DNA of 64,000 nucleotides from Arthrobacter sp. SLBN-122 (lineage in GTDB: Bacteria; Actinomycetota; Actinomycetes; Actinomycetales; Micrococcaceae): assembly GCF_006715165.1 (NCBI RefSeq), contig NZ_VFMS01000001.1, positions 3,596,001 to 3,660,000 of the forward strand. Reading direction: 5' to 3'. How positions within the stretch are numbered: the first letter of the stretch is position 1; each line of letters opens with the position of its first letter. The notes under the pieces are model-generated. The model did not search any database. It had not been told where the DNA came from and saw nothing but the letters and a program-made list of their open reading frames with translations. Both the position numbers and the translations under genes were made by a program. Below are positions 45,099 to 54,769 of this stretch, piece after piece.

Positions 45099-46445
45099 AT
45101 GGCTTCTCAACGAGGAGAGTCCCTTGACACCGTGAAGACGCGGCGCAAAGGCCTGGACAAATCGCACTACCTTTACATTGCCGTCATCGTCGCCGTGATC
45201 CTGGGTGCAGCCGTCGGCCTGCTGTTCCCGGAAGTCGGCAAGTCCCTCAAGCCCCTGGGTGACGGATTCATCAAGCTCATCAAGATGATGATCGCTCCGG
45301 TCATTTTCTGCACCATCGTCCTGGGCATCGGCTCCATTGCCAAGGCGGCCACCGTCGGTAAGGTCGGTGGCCTCGCCCTGGGCTACTTCGTCGTCATGTC
45401 CACCTTCGCCCTGGCCATCGGCCTTGTGGTGGGAAACATCATCCACCCGGGTGAGGGCCTGAAGCTGTCGCCGTACGACCCCAACAAGAAGGCCGCCACG
45501 GACAGCACCGTGGACTTCCTGCTGGGAATCATTCCCAGTGACGTCCCCGTCCTGCCCACCCTGCTGGCAGCCATCCTGGTTGGCTTCGCGCTGCAGAAGA
45601 TGGGCGCCCAGGGTGCCCCCATCCTCAAGGCCGTCAGCTACGGCCAGGCTCTCGTATTCCGCATCCTGATCATGATCATGTGGCTGGCTCCGGTAGGCGC
45701 CTTCGGTGCCATCGCCGCCGTCGTCGGTGCAACGGGCTTCCAGGCAATCATCAGCATGTTCACCCTCATGATTGCCTTCTACATCACCTGCGCCCTGTTC
45801 ATCGTGGTCATCCTCGGCGGACTGCTGCAGGTAGTGGCCGGCGTCAACATCTTCAAGCTCATGAAGTACCTGGCCCGCGAATACCTCCTCATCTTCTCCA
45901 CCTCATCCTCCGAAGCTGCCCTGCCCCGCCTGATCGCCAAGATGGAACACCTGGGCGTCTCCAAGCCCGTCGTCGGCGTCACCGTCCCCACCGGCTACTC
46001 CTTCAACCTTGACGGTACGGCCATCTACCTGACCATGGCCTCGCTCTTCGTCGCCAACGCCATGGGAACCCCGCTGGACCTGGGCGCGCAGATCTCGCTG
46101 CTGATCTTCATGATCATCGCCTCCAAGGGCGCCGCCGGCGTGACCGGCGCCGGCCTGGCAACCCTGGCGGCCGGCCTGCAGGCCCACCGTCCAGAGCTGC
46201 TGGGCGGCGTGGGCATGATCGTCGGCATCGACCGGTTCATGTCCGAGGCCCGTGCCCTGACCAACTTCACGGGCAACGCCGTGGCCACCGTCCTGATCGG
46301 CACCTGGGTCAAGGAGATCGACGGCGGCCAGGTGGGCCGGGTGCTCTCCGGCGAAGAACCCTTCGACGAAGCAACCATGATGGTCCACCACCACGGCGAG
46401 ATGGCACCCAAGGAAGAGGGCGCACGCGAGGCCGCAAAGGCCTAG
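45099..46445 (+). CDS. dctA: C4-dicarboxylate:cation symporter DctA
   Basis: Imports succinate, fumarate and malate across the inner membrane with Na+ or H+. The 448-residue member of the glutamate/dicarboxylate symporter family has about eight hydrophobic segments, the serine-rich re-entrant loop STSSSEAALPRL and PTGYSFNLDGTAIYL, both family hallmarks, and GVTGAGLATLA. ATG 45099 follows AAGGAG directly at proper spacing; the upstream frame is not used. It is divergent from its likely two-component regulators and monocistronic. Confidence 0.95.
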   Translation: MASQRGESLDTVKTRRKGLDKSHYLYIAVIVAVILGAAVGLLFPEVGKSLKPLGDGFIKLIKMMIAPVIFCTIVLGIGSIAKAATVGKVGGLALGYFVVMSTFALAIGLVVGNIIHPGEGLKLSPYDPNKKAATDSTVDFLLGIIPSDVPVLPTLLAAILVGFALQKMGAQGAPILKAVSYGQALVFRILIMIMWLAPVGAFGAIAAVVGATGFQAIISMFTLMIAFYITCALFIVVILGGLLQVVAGVNIFKLMKYLAREYLLIFSTSSSEAALPRLIAKMEHLGVSKPVVGVTVPTGYSFNLDGTAIYLTMASLFVANAMGTPLDLGAQISLLIFMIIASKGAAGVTGAGLATLAAGLQAHRPELLGGVGMIVGIDRFMSEARALTNFTGNAVATVLIGTWVKEIDGGQVGRVLSGEEPFDEATMMVHHHGEMAPKEEGAREAAKA

Positions 46446-46465
46446 CCGCCACCCGCACACCCCAC

Positions 46466-46502
46466 GAAACCGCCCCTGCAGCCATGCTGCGGGGGCGGTT
46501 TC
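46466..46502 (+). terminator. terminator after dctA
   Basis: GAAACCGCCCC (46466-46476) pairs with GGGGCGGTTTC (46492-46502), with an inner GCAG/CTGC continuation, 20 nt after the dctA stop. Confidence 0.8.
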
Positions 46503-46627
46503 GCGTTCCCCCCCACTTCAACCTTCGACCTCAGCTAGAGGGTCAAGGCTCAACATTCGCGGAAAGTCAAGTTCCGTCGAATACCGTGTCGGGCGCTGTA
46601 ACCTAGGGAGCAGAACGAACGGCGCTG

Positions 46628-47575
46628 GTGAGCCAGCGGCAGGAAATCACCGTCATCGAAAGTGTGGACAGATACGTGAGCAGCGAACAGGGTTCAGCAA
46701 CTCTGGAGGGCACGGAATTCGACCTGGAAAACGCGGTGATGGGGCCCACCGGGCGCCCATACCGGGAGTTCCCGGAACCCGCGCCGCTGCCCTCCCACGG
46801 TCCGGCACGCGTGATCGCCATGGTCAACCAGAAGGGCGGCGTAGGCAAGACCACCTCCACCATTAACCTCGCCGCGGCGCTCGCCGAGTACGGCCGCCGT
46901 GTCCTGCTGGTGGACTTCGACCCCCAGGGTGCGCTCTCGGCAGGCCTGGGCGTCAACCCGCATGAACTGGACCTCACCGTGTACAACGTCCTGATGGACC
47001 GCAAGGTGGATATCCGCGACGCCATCCACCACACCGGTGTGGAGAACGTGGACCTCCTGCCGGCCAACATCGACCTCTCCGCCGCAGAAGTCCAGCTGGT
47101 CAACGAGGTTGCGCGCGAACAGGTCCTGGACCGTGCGCTCAAAAAAGTCGAAGACGATTACGACGTCGTCCTCATCGACTGCCAGCCCTCCCTGGGACTC
47201 CTGACGGTGAACGCCCTCACTGCAGCCCACGGCGTGATCATTCCGCTCATCTGCGAGTTCTTCGCCCTCCGTGCCGTGGCGCTGCTGGTCGAAACCATCG
47301 ACAAGGTCCAGGACCGGCTGAACCCGCGCCTGCAGGTGGACGGCGTACTGGCCACCATGTACGACGCACGGACACTGCACAGCCGCGAAGTGATCACCCG
47401 GCTGGTGGAGGCATTCGGCGACAAGGTCTTCGAAACGGTCATCAAGCGCTCCATCAAGTTCGCAGACGCCACGGTGGCCGCGGAGCCCATCACCAGCTAC
47501 GCCGGAAACCACGTGGGCGCGGATGCGTACCGCCGGCTGGCCAAGGAGCTGATCTCCCGCGGCGGCGCGCCCTAA
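46628..47575 (+). CDS. ParA/Soj-like chromosome partitioning ATPase
   Basis: A 315-residue deviant-Walker ATPase: NQKGGVGKTTSTINLAAALAEYG split at the P-loop (KGGVGKTT), VLLVDFDPQGALS and VLIDCQPSLGLLTVNAL. It begins the parA-scpA-scpB-rluB cluster, where the M. tuberculosis homologue is Rv1708; it has no parB partner here and is probably not the oriC ParA. GTG 46628 is used; GTG 46676 is an alternative. A candidate -10, TAACCT, lies at 46599-46604. Confidence 0.9.
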   Translation: MSQRQEITVIESVDRYVSSEQGSATLEGTEFDLENAVMGPTGRPYREFPEPAPLPSHGPARVIAMVNQKGGVGKTTSTINLAAALAEYGRRVLLVDFDPQGALSAGLGVNPHELDLTVYNVLMDRKVDIRDAIHHTGVENVDLLPANIDLSAAEVQLVNEVAREQVLDRALKKVEDDYDVVLIDCQPSLGLLTVNALTAAHGVIIPLICEFFALRAVALLVETIDKVQDRLNPRLQVDGVLATMYDARTLHSREVITRLVEAFGDKVFETVIKRSIKFADATVAAEPITSYAGNHVGADAYRRLAKELISRGGAP

Positions 47576-47582
47576 GCACGCC

Positions 47583-48398
47583 GTGGCCGAATCCAAACCC
47601 GGCTTCGAGGTGCGGCTGGCCAACTTCACGGGTCCGTTCGACCTCCTCCTGGGACTGATCGCCAAGCACCAGCTGGACATCACCGAAGTGGCCATCGCCA
47701 CCGTCACGGATGAGTTCATCAAGTACATCCGGAAACTGCAGCAGCTCGGCGAAGAATGGGCGCTGGACGAGGCCAGCGAGTTCCTGGTGATCGCCGCCAC
47801 GCTGCTGGACCTCAAGGCAGCACGGCTCCTTCCGGCCGGTGAAGTGGAGGACGACGAGGACATCGCCCTGCTGGAAGCACGGGACCTCCTCTTTGCCCGG
47901 TTGCTGCAGTACAAGGCCTTCAAACAGGTGGCAGGAATCCTTGGCGAAACCCTTCACCAGGAAGGCCGGCGCTTTCCGCGGCAGGTGGCCCTGGAGGAGC
48001 ACTTCGCGGCGATGCTCCCCGAGCTGGTCTGGAAGCACACACCGGAGCAGTTCGCCGCGCTGGCCGAGGCCGCGCTCCGGCCTAAAGCGCTGGCCCAGCC
48101 GCCCCAGGTGGCACTCGGACACCTGCACGGAAGCACCGTCAGCGTCAAGGAAGAAGCGAGGATGCTGGGGCTCCGCCTTCAGCAGGAATCGCCCCAGACC
48201 TTCCGTTCCCTGATTGCCGACGCCGAGTCCACCCTGGTGGTGGTGGCCAGGTTCCTGGCCCTCCTGGAACTGTTCCGGGACCGGGCCGTCGCGTTCGACC
48301 AGCTGTCCCCTCTGGCCGAGCTTGCCATCCACTGGACAGCCGAAGGCCGGGACTGGTCTGCAGAAAACCTGAGCGAAGAGTATGAGGAGCAACCGTGA
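47583..48398 (+). CDS. scpA: segregation and condensation protein A
   Basis: Kleisin that bridges SMC heads. The 271-residue product has FTGPFDLLLGLIAKHQLDI at the N-terminus (SMC neck binding), a central LDEASEFLVIAATLLDLKAARLLP split helix, and a C-terminal winged helix region (VVARFLALLELFRDRAV). GTG 47583 lies 7 nt after the ParA stop; its stop overlaps scpB by 4 nt (GTGA). Confidence 0.94.
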   Translation: MAESKPGFEVRLANFTGPFDLLLGLIAKHQLDITEVAIATVTDEFIKYIRKLQQLGEEWALDEASEFLVIAATLLDLKAARLLPAGEVEDDEDIALLEARDLLFARLLQYKAFKQVAGILGETLHQEGRRFPRQVALEEHFAAMLPELVWKHTPEQFAALAEAALRPKALAQPPQVALGHLHGSTVSVKEEARMLGLRLQQESPQTFRSLIADAESTLVVVARFLALLELFRDRAVAFDQLSPLAELAIHWTAEGRDWSAENLSEEYEEQP

Positions 48399-49069
48399 AC
48401 CCCAAGCCGCAGGAAAGGGCGCCCCAGGAGGATCTGGACCACGGCCCGGACTTCGACGACCTCCCCGGCGGTGCCAAAGCTGCCCTCGAAGCTGTCCTCA
48501 TGGTCCTCGACGAACCAGCCACCGAAGAGGAGCTGGCTGCGGGAGTGGGCCTGACGGTCAATACCGTCCGCTCCCTCCTGGCAGAACTGCAGCGTGAGTA
48601 TAACGGCTATACTGTTAAAGCCCCGGAGATGGAGGATGCCAGCCACGCTGGCATCGGTTCCAGCCCCCGGGGTTTTGAATTGCGGAACATCGCCGGTGGC
48701 TGGCGGATCTACTCGCGCACGGAGTTTGCCGACATTGTGGGCAAATATGTGCTTGAAGGGCAGACGGCCAGGCTTACCCAGGCGGCGTTGGAAACACTGG
48801 CAGTCATCGCGTACCGCCAGCCCGTCTCCCGGGCCAGGGTGTCTGCGATTCGCGGTGTCAATGTTGATTCCGTCGTACGGACGCTTGCCCAGCGCGGGCT
48901 GATCGAGGACGCGGGAGCCGATCCCGAGTCCGGCGCAATCCTCTACCGGACCACCTCCTATTTCCTCGAACGGATGGGAATCAGTTCAGTGGGGGACCTG
49001 CCCCAGCTGTCGCCGCACCTTCCGGGGCTCGACGGGATCGCAGAGTTCTACGACGCCGGGACGATGTAG
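48395..49069 (+). CDS. scpB: segregation and condensation protein B
   Basis: Dimeric winged-helix partner of ScpA in the SMC complex. The 224-residue protein has two winged-helix domains: ALEAVLMVLDEPATEEELA and LTQAALETLAVIAYRQPVSRARVSAIRG (split by loops), the latter being the family signature. The first 25 residues are Pro/Asp-rich. GTG overlaps the scpA stop. Confidence 0.94.
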   Translation: MNPKPQERAPQEDLDHGPDFDDLPGGAKAALEAVLMVLDEPATEEELAAGVGLTVNTVRSLLAELQREYNGYTVKAPEMEDASHAGIGSSPRGFELRNIAGGWRIYSRTEFADIVGKYVLEGQTARLTQAALETLAVIAYRQPVSRARVSAIRGVNVDSVVRTLAQRGLIEDAGADPESGAILYRTTSYFLERMGISSVGDLPQLSPHLPGLDGIAEFYDAGTM

Positions 49070-49202
49070 GCAGGCGCCCTGCCGGCACCTGTCCCATCAG
49101 CAGGTTTTATCAGGTTTTTTATCAGGGCAGACGAAGTCTGCACGGCTGGCTAGGGTTGTCCTTGGACATCTTTGCCGGCCAAAACACATTGAAGGACGGG
49201 TC

Positions 49203-50411
49203 ATGACACAGGCGGGACGCCAGGGTTCACCACGTAACGGTTCGGGACGCGGCGGGAACGAACGCAACAATTCCCAGCAGCGCAGCACACAGGGCGGCGG
49301 CTTCAGCGGAGGCTCCCGCGGCGGAACAGGCAAGCGAGGCGCCGGCTTTGGCGGGGACCGGCCGCACCGAAGCCCCAAGCCGCGCGAGGAACGCTTTATT
49401 GACCCCGACCTCGCGGGGGACCAGCAGGGACGTCCGGCTGAGGGTGCCCGTGGCGCGAAGCCGTCGTCGCGGAAGCCCGCTGCCCGCAAGCCCGGCGCCA
49501 AGAAGGCTCCCGGAACTCCCGGCGCCCTCAAGCCCAAGCCGCGTACCGGCACTCCCGGGGCAGCAGCTTCGCGTGCCTTTGGCAGCGAACGCTTCGGCCA
49601 GAACCTGGGTCCGGTCCGCAAGCCCGGCCGGAAGAAGGGTCCCCGCGGCAACGTTCCGCAGTCGGAACTCCACGATGCCGACGGCGTGCGCCTCCAGAAG
49701 GTCATGGCGTCCGCAGGAGTGGCGTCCCGGCGCGTCTGTGAAGAGATGATCGCCGAGGGCCGCGTTGAGGTGGACGGCCAGGTGGTCACGGAACTCGGCA
49801 TGCGCGTCGATCCCAAGACCGCCGTCATCCACGTTGACGGCCTGCGGATCCAGCTGGACGAGAACCTGGTCTACATGGTGTTCAACAAGCCCAAGGGCGT
49901 GGTGTCCACCATGGAGGACCCCGAGGGCCGGCCCTGCATCAGCGACTTCCTGAAGAGCAACAAGAACACCGGCGAACGCCTCTTCCACGTGGGCAGGCTC
50001 GACGTCGCCACCGAAGGCCTGCTGTTGCTGACCAACGACGGCGAACTGGCCAACAGGCTGACCCACCCGTCCTACGAAGTCCCCAAGACCTACCTGGTGC
50101 AGGTGCGCGGGCCGTTCCCGCAGGGCGTCGGCGCCCAGCTGAAGTCCGGCGTGGAACTGGAGGATGGCTTCGCGAACGTCGACTCCTTCCGCCTGGTGGA
50201 CTCCACCCCGGGCCACGTTCTGATCGAGGTTGTGCTCCACTCGGGCAAGAACCGGATCGTCCGCCGCCTCTTCGATGCCGTCGGTTTCCCGGTCCAGCGG
50301 CTGGTCCGCGTCAAGGTGGGCCCCATCGGCCTCGGTGACCAGCGCCAGGGCAGCATCCGCAACCTGGGCAAGCAGGAAGTCGGCCACCTGCTGGCATCCG
50401 TAGGACTCTGA
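49203..50411 (+). CDS. 23S rRNA pseudouridine synthase, RluB/RsuA family
   Basis: A 402-residue protein whose first 150 residues are disordered, Gly/Arg/Lys/Pro-rich (RGGNERNNSQQRSTQGGG and repeated KPGRK/KPKPR), followed by an S4 domain (RLQKVMASAGVASRRVCEEM) and the synthase domain with catalytic Asp in GRLDVATEGLLLLTND. Related enzymes modify 23S U2605 or 16S U516. ATG 49203 follows GAAGGACGGG; a candidate -10 TAGGGT is at 49151-49156. The basic tail may aid rRNA binding. Confidence 0.92.
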   Translation: MTQAGRQGSPRNGSGRGGNERNNSQQRSTQGGGFSGGSRGGTGKRGAGFGGDRPHRSPKPREERFIDPDLAGDQQGRPAEGARGAKPSSRKPAARKPGAKKAPGTPGALKPKPRTGTPGAAASRAFGSERFGQNLGPVRKPGRKKGPRGNVPQSELHDADGVRLQKVMASAGVASRRVCEEMIAEGRVEVDGQVVTELGMRVDPKTAVIHVDGLRIQLDENLVYMVFNKPKGVVSTMEDPEGRPCISDFLKSNKNTGERLFHVGRLDVATEGLLLLTNDGELANRLTHPSYEVPKTYLVQVRGPFPQGVGAQLKSGVELEDGFANVDSFRLVDSTPGHVLIEVVLHSGKNRIVRRLFDAVGFPVQRLVRVKVGPIGLGDQRQGSIRNLGKQEVGHLLASVGL

Positions 50412-50414
50412 CGC

Positions 50415-51524
50415 ATGTCGGCGTTCAAAAGCCAGGGCCGTGGCCACCTGGATGGCCCGGTAGTGGTGATTGGCACCGGACTGCTGGGCACCAGCATCGG
50501 GCTGGGCCTGCGCGGCCGTGGTGTACCGGTATTCCTGTCCGACCCCTCGCCCACCAACCAGGCGGTGGCGGTGGACATCGGTGCCGGACGTCCCTTGGCG
50601 GACCTCGGGGACGCCAAGCCCCAGCTTGTGGTGGTCGCCGCTCCGCCGGACGTTACGGCCGACGTCGTGTACAAGGCGCTCGCTGATTACCCAGCCGCCG
50701 TCGTGGTGGACATTGCCAGCGTCAAGGCGGACATCCTGGCCCGGCTGTGCAGCCTCGGTGCCGACCTCAGGCGCTACGTGGGCACCCACCCCATGGCTGG
50801 GCGGGAAAAGTCCGGTCCGGTAGCCGCGCGCGGCGAGCTGTTTACGTCCATGCCATGGGTGATCTGCCCGTCGGAGGAGACCTCCGGCGCTGCCCTTCAG
50901 GTGGCACGGTCGCTCGCCTCGGACCTGGGGGCAGTGGTCTCGCAGTTCACGGCGGACGAACATGATGAGGCGGTGGCCCTGGTGTCGCACCTGCCCCAGG
51001 TCATGTCCTCCCTGCTGGCCAGTCGTCTCCAGGGAACCCCGCTGCATGCCCTGTCCCTGGCCGGCAACGGCCTGCGGGACGTCACCAGGATCGCCGCGAG
51101 CGACCCCACTCTGTGGGTGCAGATCCTGGGCGGGAATGCGGCCAAAGTCGTGGAGATCCTGTACGGCGTCCGTGAGGACCTGAATCGCCTCATTGGGACT
51201 TTGGAGCAGCCCTCGGCGCCGGGAGCCCGGCTGGACCTGGCGCAGCTGATCAGTGAGGGCAACGCCGGGCAGGCCCGGATTCCCGGCAAGCACGGCGGCC
51301 CGCCGCAGGCATATTCCTGGCTCACCGTCCTGGTGGATGACAAGCCCGGCCAGATCGCGCAGCTGCTCACCGAAATTGGTGAAATCGGCGTGAACGTGGA
51401 AGACCTTCGGCTGGACCATTCCTCAGGACAGAACGTTGGCATGGTGGAATTGTCTGTGTTGCCGAACAAGCACGACCACCTGATCGAAGCTCTCAACGAC
51501 CGCGGATGGCGGGTACTTCAGTAA
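50415..51524 (+). CDS. tyrA: prephenate dehydrogenase with C-terminal ACT domain
   Basis: Oxidative decarboxylation of prephenate toward tyrosine. The 369-residue protein has the NAD loop VVVIGTGLLGTSIGLGLRGRG split at GTGLLGTS, VGTHPMAGREKSGP with the active-site His, and SHLPQVMSSLLA. Residues from about 295 form an ACT domain (SWLTVLVDDKPGQIAQLLTE), suggesting feedback control by tyrosine or a related ligand. It starts 3 nt after the rluB stop; its TAA shares a base with the cmk ATG. Confidence 0.94.
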   Translation: MSAFKSQGRGHLDGPVVVIGTGLLGTSIGLGLRGRGVPVFLSDPSPTNQAVAVDIGAGRPLADLGDAKPQLVVVAAPPDVTADVVYKALADYPAAVVVDIASVKADILARLCSLGADLRRYVGTHPMAGREKSGPVAARGELFTSMPWVICPSEETSGAALQVARSLASDLGAVVSQFTADEHDEAVALVSHLPQVMSSLLASRLQGTPLHALSLAGNGLRDVTRIAASDPTLWVQILGGNAAKVVEILYGVREDLNRLIGTLEQPSAPGARLDLAQLISEGNAGQARIPGKHGGPPQAYSWLTVLVDDKPGQIAQLLTEIGEIGVNVEDLRLDHSSGQNVGMVELSVLPNKHDHLIEALNDRGWRVLQ

Positions 51525-52237
51525 TGACACAGGAACTCCTCGAAACCATGCGCGCGTTGCGCATCGGCCGGCCGCTGGTGGTCGCCATCGACGGACCGTC
51601 AGGTTCCGGTAAATCCAGCGTGAGCAAGGAGGTTGCCCGCAGGCTGCGGCTGGCCTACCTGGACACCGGAGCGATGTACCGCGCCCTCACCTGGTACTGC
51701 GTATCCCAGGGTATCGACCTTGACGACGGTGCGGCCGTGGAACAGGCCTCCCGGGACTTCGTGCTGGAATTAAGCACCAGCCCGCAGGAGGAATACGTCC
51801 GGGTGGGCGGCGTGGACGTCACCGACGCCATCCGTGAACCGGAAATTTCCTCCGCGGTCAGCTCTGTGGCCACCACCCTTGGTGCACGGACCGAACTCAT
51901 CCGCCGCCAGCGGGACCTCATCGAAAAGCACCACCGCCGGATGGTGGTGGAAGGCAGGGACATTACCACCGTCGTCGCGCCCGGAGCCGAGGTGCGCATG
52001 CTCCTCACCGCAAGCGAGGAAGCCCGCCTTCGCCGGCGGGGCATCCAGCTGGGCGGGACGCAGAACGCCGAGCAGCTGGCAGCCCAGGTGACCCACCGGG
52101 ATGCGAAGGACTCAACCGTGGTGAACTTCACCCAGGCCGCTTCCGGGGTGGTGACGCTGGACTCCTCGGACCTGGACTTCGAGCAGACCGTCAACGCCGC
52201 GCTGGTAATCGTCACCAAGGTGCTCAACCGTGACTGA
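51524..52237 (+). CDS. cmk: cytidylate kinase
   Basis: Phosphorylates CMP and dCMP. The 237-residue P-loop kinase has AIDGPSGSGKSSVSKEVA, LAYLDTGAMYRALTW, and EGRDITTVVAPGAEVRMLLTA split around the catalytic loop. ATG 51524 overlaps the tyrA stop (TAATG). It overlaps the plsC start by 8 nt. Confidence 0.95.
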   Translation: MTQELLETMRALRIGRPLVVAIDGPSGSGKSSVSKEVARRLRLAYLDTGAMYRALTWYCVSQGIDLDDGAAVEQASRDFVLELSTSPQEEYVRVGGVDVTDAIREPEISSAVSSVATTLGARTELIRRQRDLIEKHHRRMVVEGRDITTVVAPGAEVRMLLTASEEARLRRRGIQLGGTQNAEQLAAQVTHRDAKDSTVVNFTQAASGVVTLDSSDLDFEQTVNAALVIVTKVLNRD

Positions 52238-52940
52238 CGCCGGCGTGGCCCTGCCGTCCGGCCTGACCATGGCGTGGAGCAGGCCGGTGGGCTGGATCCT
52301 GGACCACTTGGTCTACAGGACCACCGTGACGGGCAGGAGCAACGTTCCCACCGGCGGGCCGGTAATCTTCGCCGCCAACCACATCAGCTTCCTGGACGGG
52401 CCGGTCATGTTCGGCGCGGCACCGCGGCCCATGCACATCCTGGTGAAACAGGAGATGTTCCAGGGTTTCCTGGGCCGGGTGCTTACCGCCTCCGGGCAGC
52501 TTCCGGTGGACCGGCGGGGGGACCGGGCTGCGCTGCAGCGCTGCAAGGACATGCTCGACGCCGGACGCTGCGTTGGGATTCTTCCCGAAGGGACGCGGGG
52601 GAGCGGGTCAGCGGCGGACATCAACGGCGGCGTGGCCTGGCTGGCATTGAACTCCGGTGCCCCCGTTGTTCCGGTCGCCATCCTGGGCACCCGGCAGGGC
52701 AATGAGCACCTGGACTTCGTTCCGCGGCCCGGGCGGCGCTTCCACGTCAGCTTCGGCTCAGCCCTTACCCTGGCCCGCCGGGCCGGCGAAAGCGGGCGTG
52801 CTTCAATGGACAGGGCGGCGCAGGACATCCGTGCAGCGCTGGCAGGGCACGTCCAGGACACCATCCAACTCAGCGGGCAGCCACTGCCCTTCGCTGACCA
52901 TAACGACTTGACAGCAGTAGCCGGGGACGCCGGCAGATGA
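52230..52940 (+). CDS. 1-acyl-sn-glycerol-3-phosphate acyltransferase (PlsC family)
   Basis: Membrane-associated phospholipid biosynthesis enzyme. The 236-residue protein has the acceptor motif NHISFLDGP (H-x4-D), the second block LPVDRRGDR and the third [10 protein letters not shown] (EGTR), with PVVPVAILG. There is no clear transmembrane helix, so it is likely peripheral. GTG 52230 overlaps cmk by 8 nt. The cmk-plsC-der order is common in actinobacteria. Confidence 0.9.
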   Translation: MTDAGVALPSGLTMAWSRPVGWILDHLVYRTTVTGRSNVPTGGPVIFAANHISFLDGPVMFGAAPRPMHILVKQEMFQGFLGRVLTASGQLPVDRRGDRAALQRCKDMLDAGRCVGILPEGTRGSGSAADINGGVAWLALNSGAPVVPVAILGTRQGNEHLDFVPRPGRRFHVSFGSALTLARRAGESGRASMDRAAQDIRAALAGHVQDTIQLSGQPLPFADHNDLTAVAGDAGR

Positions 52941-54505
52941 CCACTAAGGACAGTGCAATGAGCGACACCACCCAGACTTCCGGGCATTCCGGCGCCGACG
53001 ACGAATACACCCCCGCAGGCACGGACCAGGTTGCCGAACGCTTGGCGGCAATTGGCGACGACGAAGCGGAGCTGCGTGCCGCCTCGCTCCGGGCCGGCCT
53101 CGAGGACTACGAGCTTGACGAAGACGATGCCGCACTGCTGAGCGGGGAATACGGCGACGAGGACGTTGACGGGCCGGTCAAGCTTGATCCCGTCCTGGCG
53201 ATCATCGGGCGGCCGAACGTGGGGAAGTCCACCTTGGTGAACCGCATCCTGGGCCGCCGCGAGGCAGTGGTGGAGGACACCCCGGGCGTCACCCGCGACC
53301 GTGTCATGTACTCGGCCAACTGGAACGGCCGCAACTTCACCCTGGTGGACACCGGTGGGTGGGAACACGACGCCCGAGGCATCCACGCCCGGGTCGCCGA
53401 GCAGGCCGAGATGGCCGTGGAACTCGCCGACGCCGTGCTTTTCGTGGTGGACTCCGCCGTTGGCGCCACTGCCACGGATGAAGGCGTCATGAAGATGCTG
53501 CGCCGCAGCAAGAAGCCGGTCATCATGGTGGCCAACAAGGTGGACGACTTTGCCCAGGAGGCTGACAGCGCTGCCCTGTGGGGCCTCGGCTTCGGCGAGC
53601 CCTACCCGGTCTCGGCCCTTCACGGACGCGGTGTGGCCGACCTCCTGGACCACGTCATGGAGGTGCTGCCGGAGTTCTCCACCATTGAGGGAACCGACCG
53701 TTCCGGCGGCCCCCGCCGCATTGCCCTTATTGGCCGGCCCAACGTGGGGAAGTCCTCGCTGCTGAACAAGCTTGCGGGATCCGAACGGGTAGTGGTGGAC
53801 AACACCGCCGGAACCACCCGCGACCCGGTGGACGAATTCATCGAACTCGGCGGCCGCACCTGGCGGTTCGTGGATACCGCCGGCATCCGCCGCCGCCAGC
53901 ACATGGCCCAGGGTGCTGACTTCTACGCCTCACTCCGGACGCAGTCCGCTCTCGAAAAGGCGGAGGTCGCCGTCGTACTCCTCGCCGTGGACGAGGTCCT
54001 CAGCGAACAGGACGTCCGCATCCTGCAGCTGGCCATCGAGTCCGGCCGCGCGCTGGTCCTGGCCTTCAATAAATGGGACCTGCTGGACGACGAGCGCCGC
54101 CGCTACCTGGAGCGCGAAATCGAGCAGGACCTGGCGCACGTCGAATGGGCGCCGCGGGTCAACATTTCGGCGAAGACCGGCTGGCACAAGGACCGCCTGG
54201 TTCCGGCCCTGGACCTTGCCCTGGAGAACTGGGACAAGCGCATCGCCACCGGCCGCCTCAACGCCTTCCTGGGTGAGCTCGTGGCTGCGCACCCCCACCC
54301 GGTCCGCGGCGGCAAGCAGCCGCGCATCCTGTTCGGCACCCAGGCCTCCAGCCGGCCGCCCAAGTTCGTGCTGTTCACCACGGGCTTCCTGGACCCGGGG
54401 TACCGCCGGTTCATTACCCGCCGCCTGCGCGAGACCTTCGGATTCGAAGGCACCCCGATTGAGGTCAGCATGCGCGTCCGGGAAAAGCGTGGCCGCAAGC
54501 GTTAA
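52937..54505 (+). CDS. der: ribosome biogenesis GTPase Der (EngA)
   Basis: GTPase with two tandem G domains required for 50S assembly. The 522-residue product has P-loops [16 protein letters not shown] (about residue 91) and [16 protein letters not shown] (about 265), each with DTGG/DTAG and NKVD/NKWD elements, then a KH-like C-domain ending in a basic VREKRGRKR. The first 85 residues are an acidic extension usual in actinobacteria. ATG 52937 overlaps the plsC stop; ATG 52958 with AGGACAG upstream is a credible alternative. Confidence 0.95.
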   Translation: MTTKDSAMSDTTQTSGHSGADDEYTPAGTDQVAERLAAIGDDEAELRAASLRAGLEDYELDEDDAALLSGEYGDEDVDGPVKLDPVLAIIGRPNVGKSTLVNRILGRREAVVEDTPGVTRDRVMYSANWNGRNFTLVDTGGWEHDARGIHARVAEQAEMAVELADAVLFVVDSAVGATATDEGVMKMLRRSKKPVIMVANKVDDFAQEADSAALWGLGFGEPYPVSALHGRGVADLLDHVMEVLPEFSTIEGTDRSGGPRRIALIGRPNVGKSSLLNKLAGSERVVVDNTAGTTRDPVDEFIELGGRTWRFVDTAGIRRRQHMAQGADFYASLRTQSALEKAEVAVVLLAVDEVLSEQDVRILQLAIESGRALVLAFNKWDLLDDERRRYLEREIEQDLAHVEWAPRVNISAKTGWHKDRLVPALDLALENWDKRIATGRLNAFLGELVAAHPHPVRGGKQPRILFGTQASSRPPKFVLFTTGFLDPGYRRFITRRLRETFGFEGTPIEVSMRVREKRGRKR

Positions 54506-54641
54506 TTGCGACACACCTGGGGCTGATCGCCGGAAAGTGTCACAGGCACCCCTCCGGATCGTGTAAGCTCTTCTAGGTGGTTCGGCCGGACTGCTGATGA
54601 AAATCCTCGGGTTTGAGTTCAGCGGAGAACGGCGGAACCAG

Positions 54642-54718
<77 letters not shown>

Positions 54719-54720
54719 CA

Positions 54721-54755
54721 AAGCCGCGGAAACCTCAGGGTTTCCGCGGCTTTTT
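54721..54755 (+). terminator. terminator after tRNA-Pro
   Basis: A 14-bp perfect stem AAGCCGCGGAAACC (54721-54734) / GGTTTCCGCGGCTT (54739-54752), 4-nt loop, then a run of five T ending at 54755. Confidence 0.92.
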
Positions 54756-54769
54756 CGTTGCCGGATTTG

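Noticed and set aside
46503..46627. parS-like centromere near parA
   Set aside because: No TGTTTCACGTGAAACA-like palindrome; only an imperfect CGACCTC/GAGGGTC pair is visible.
49227..51419. 730-codon minus-strand frame
   Set aside because: Antisense to rluB and tyrA; composition is a mirror of their codons.
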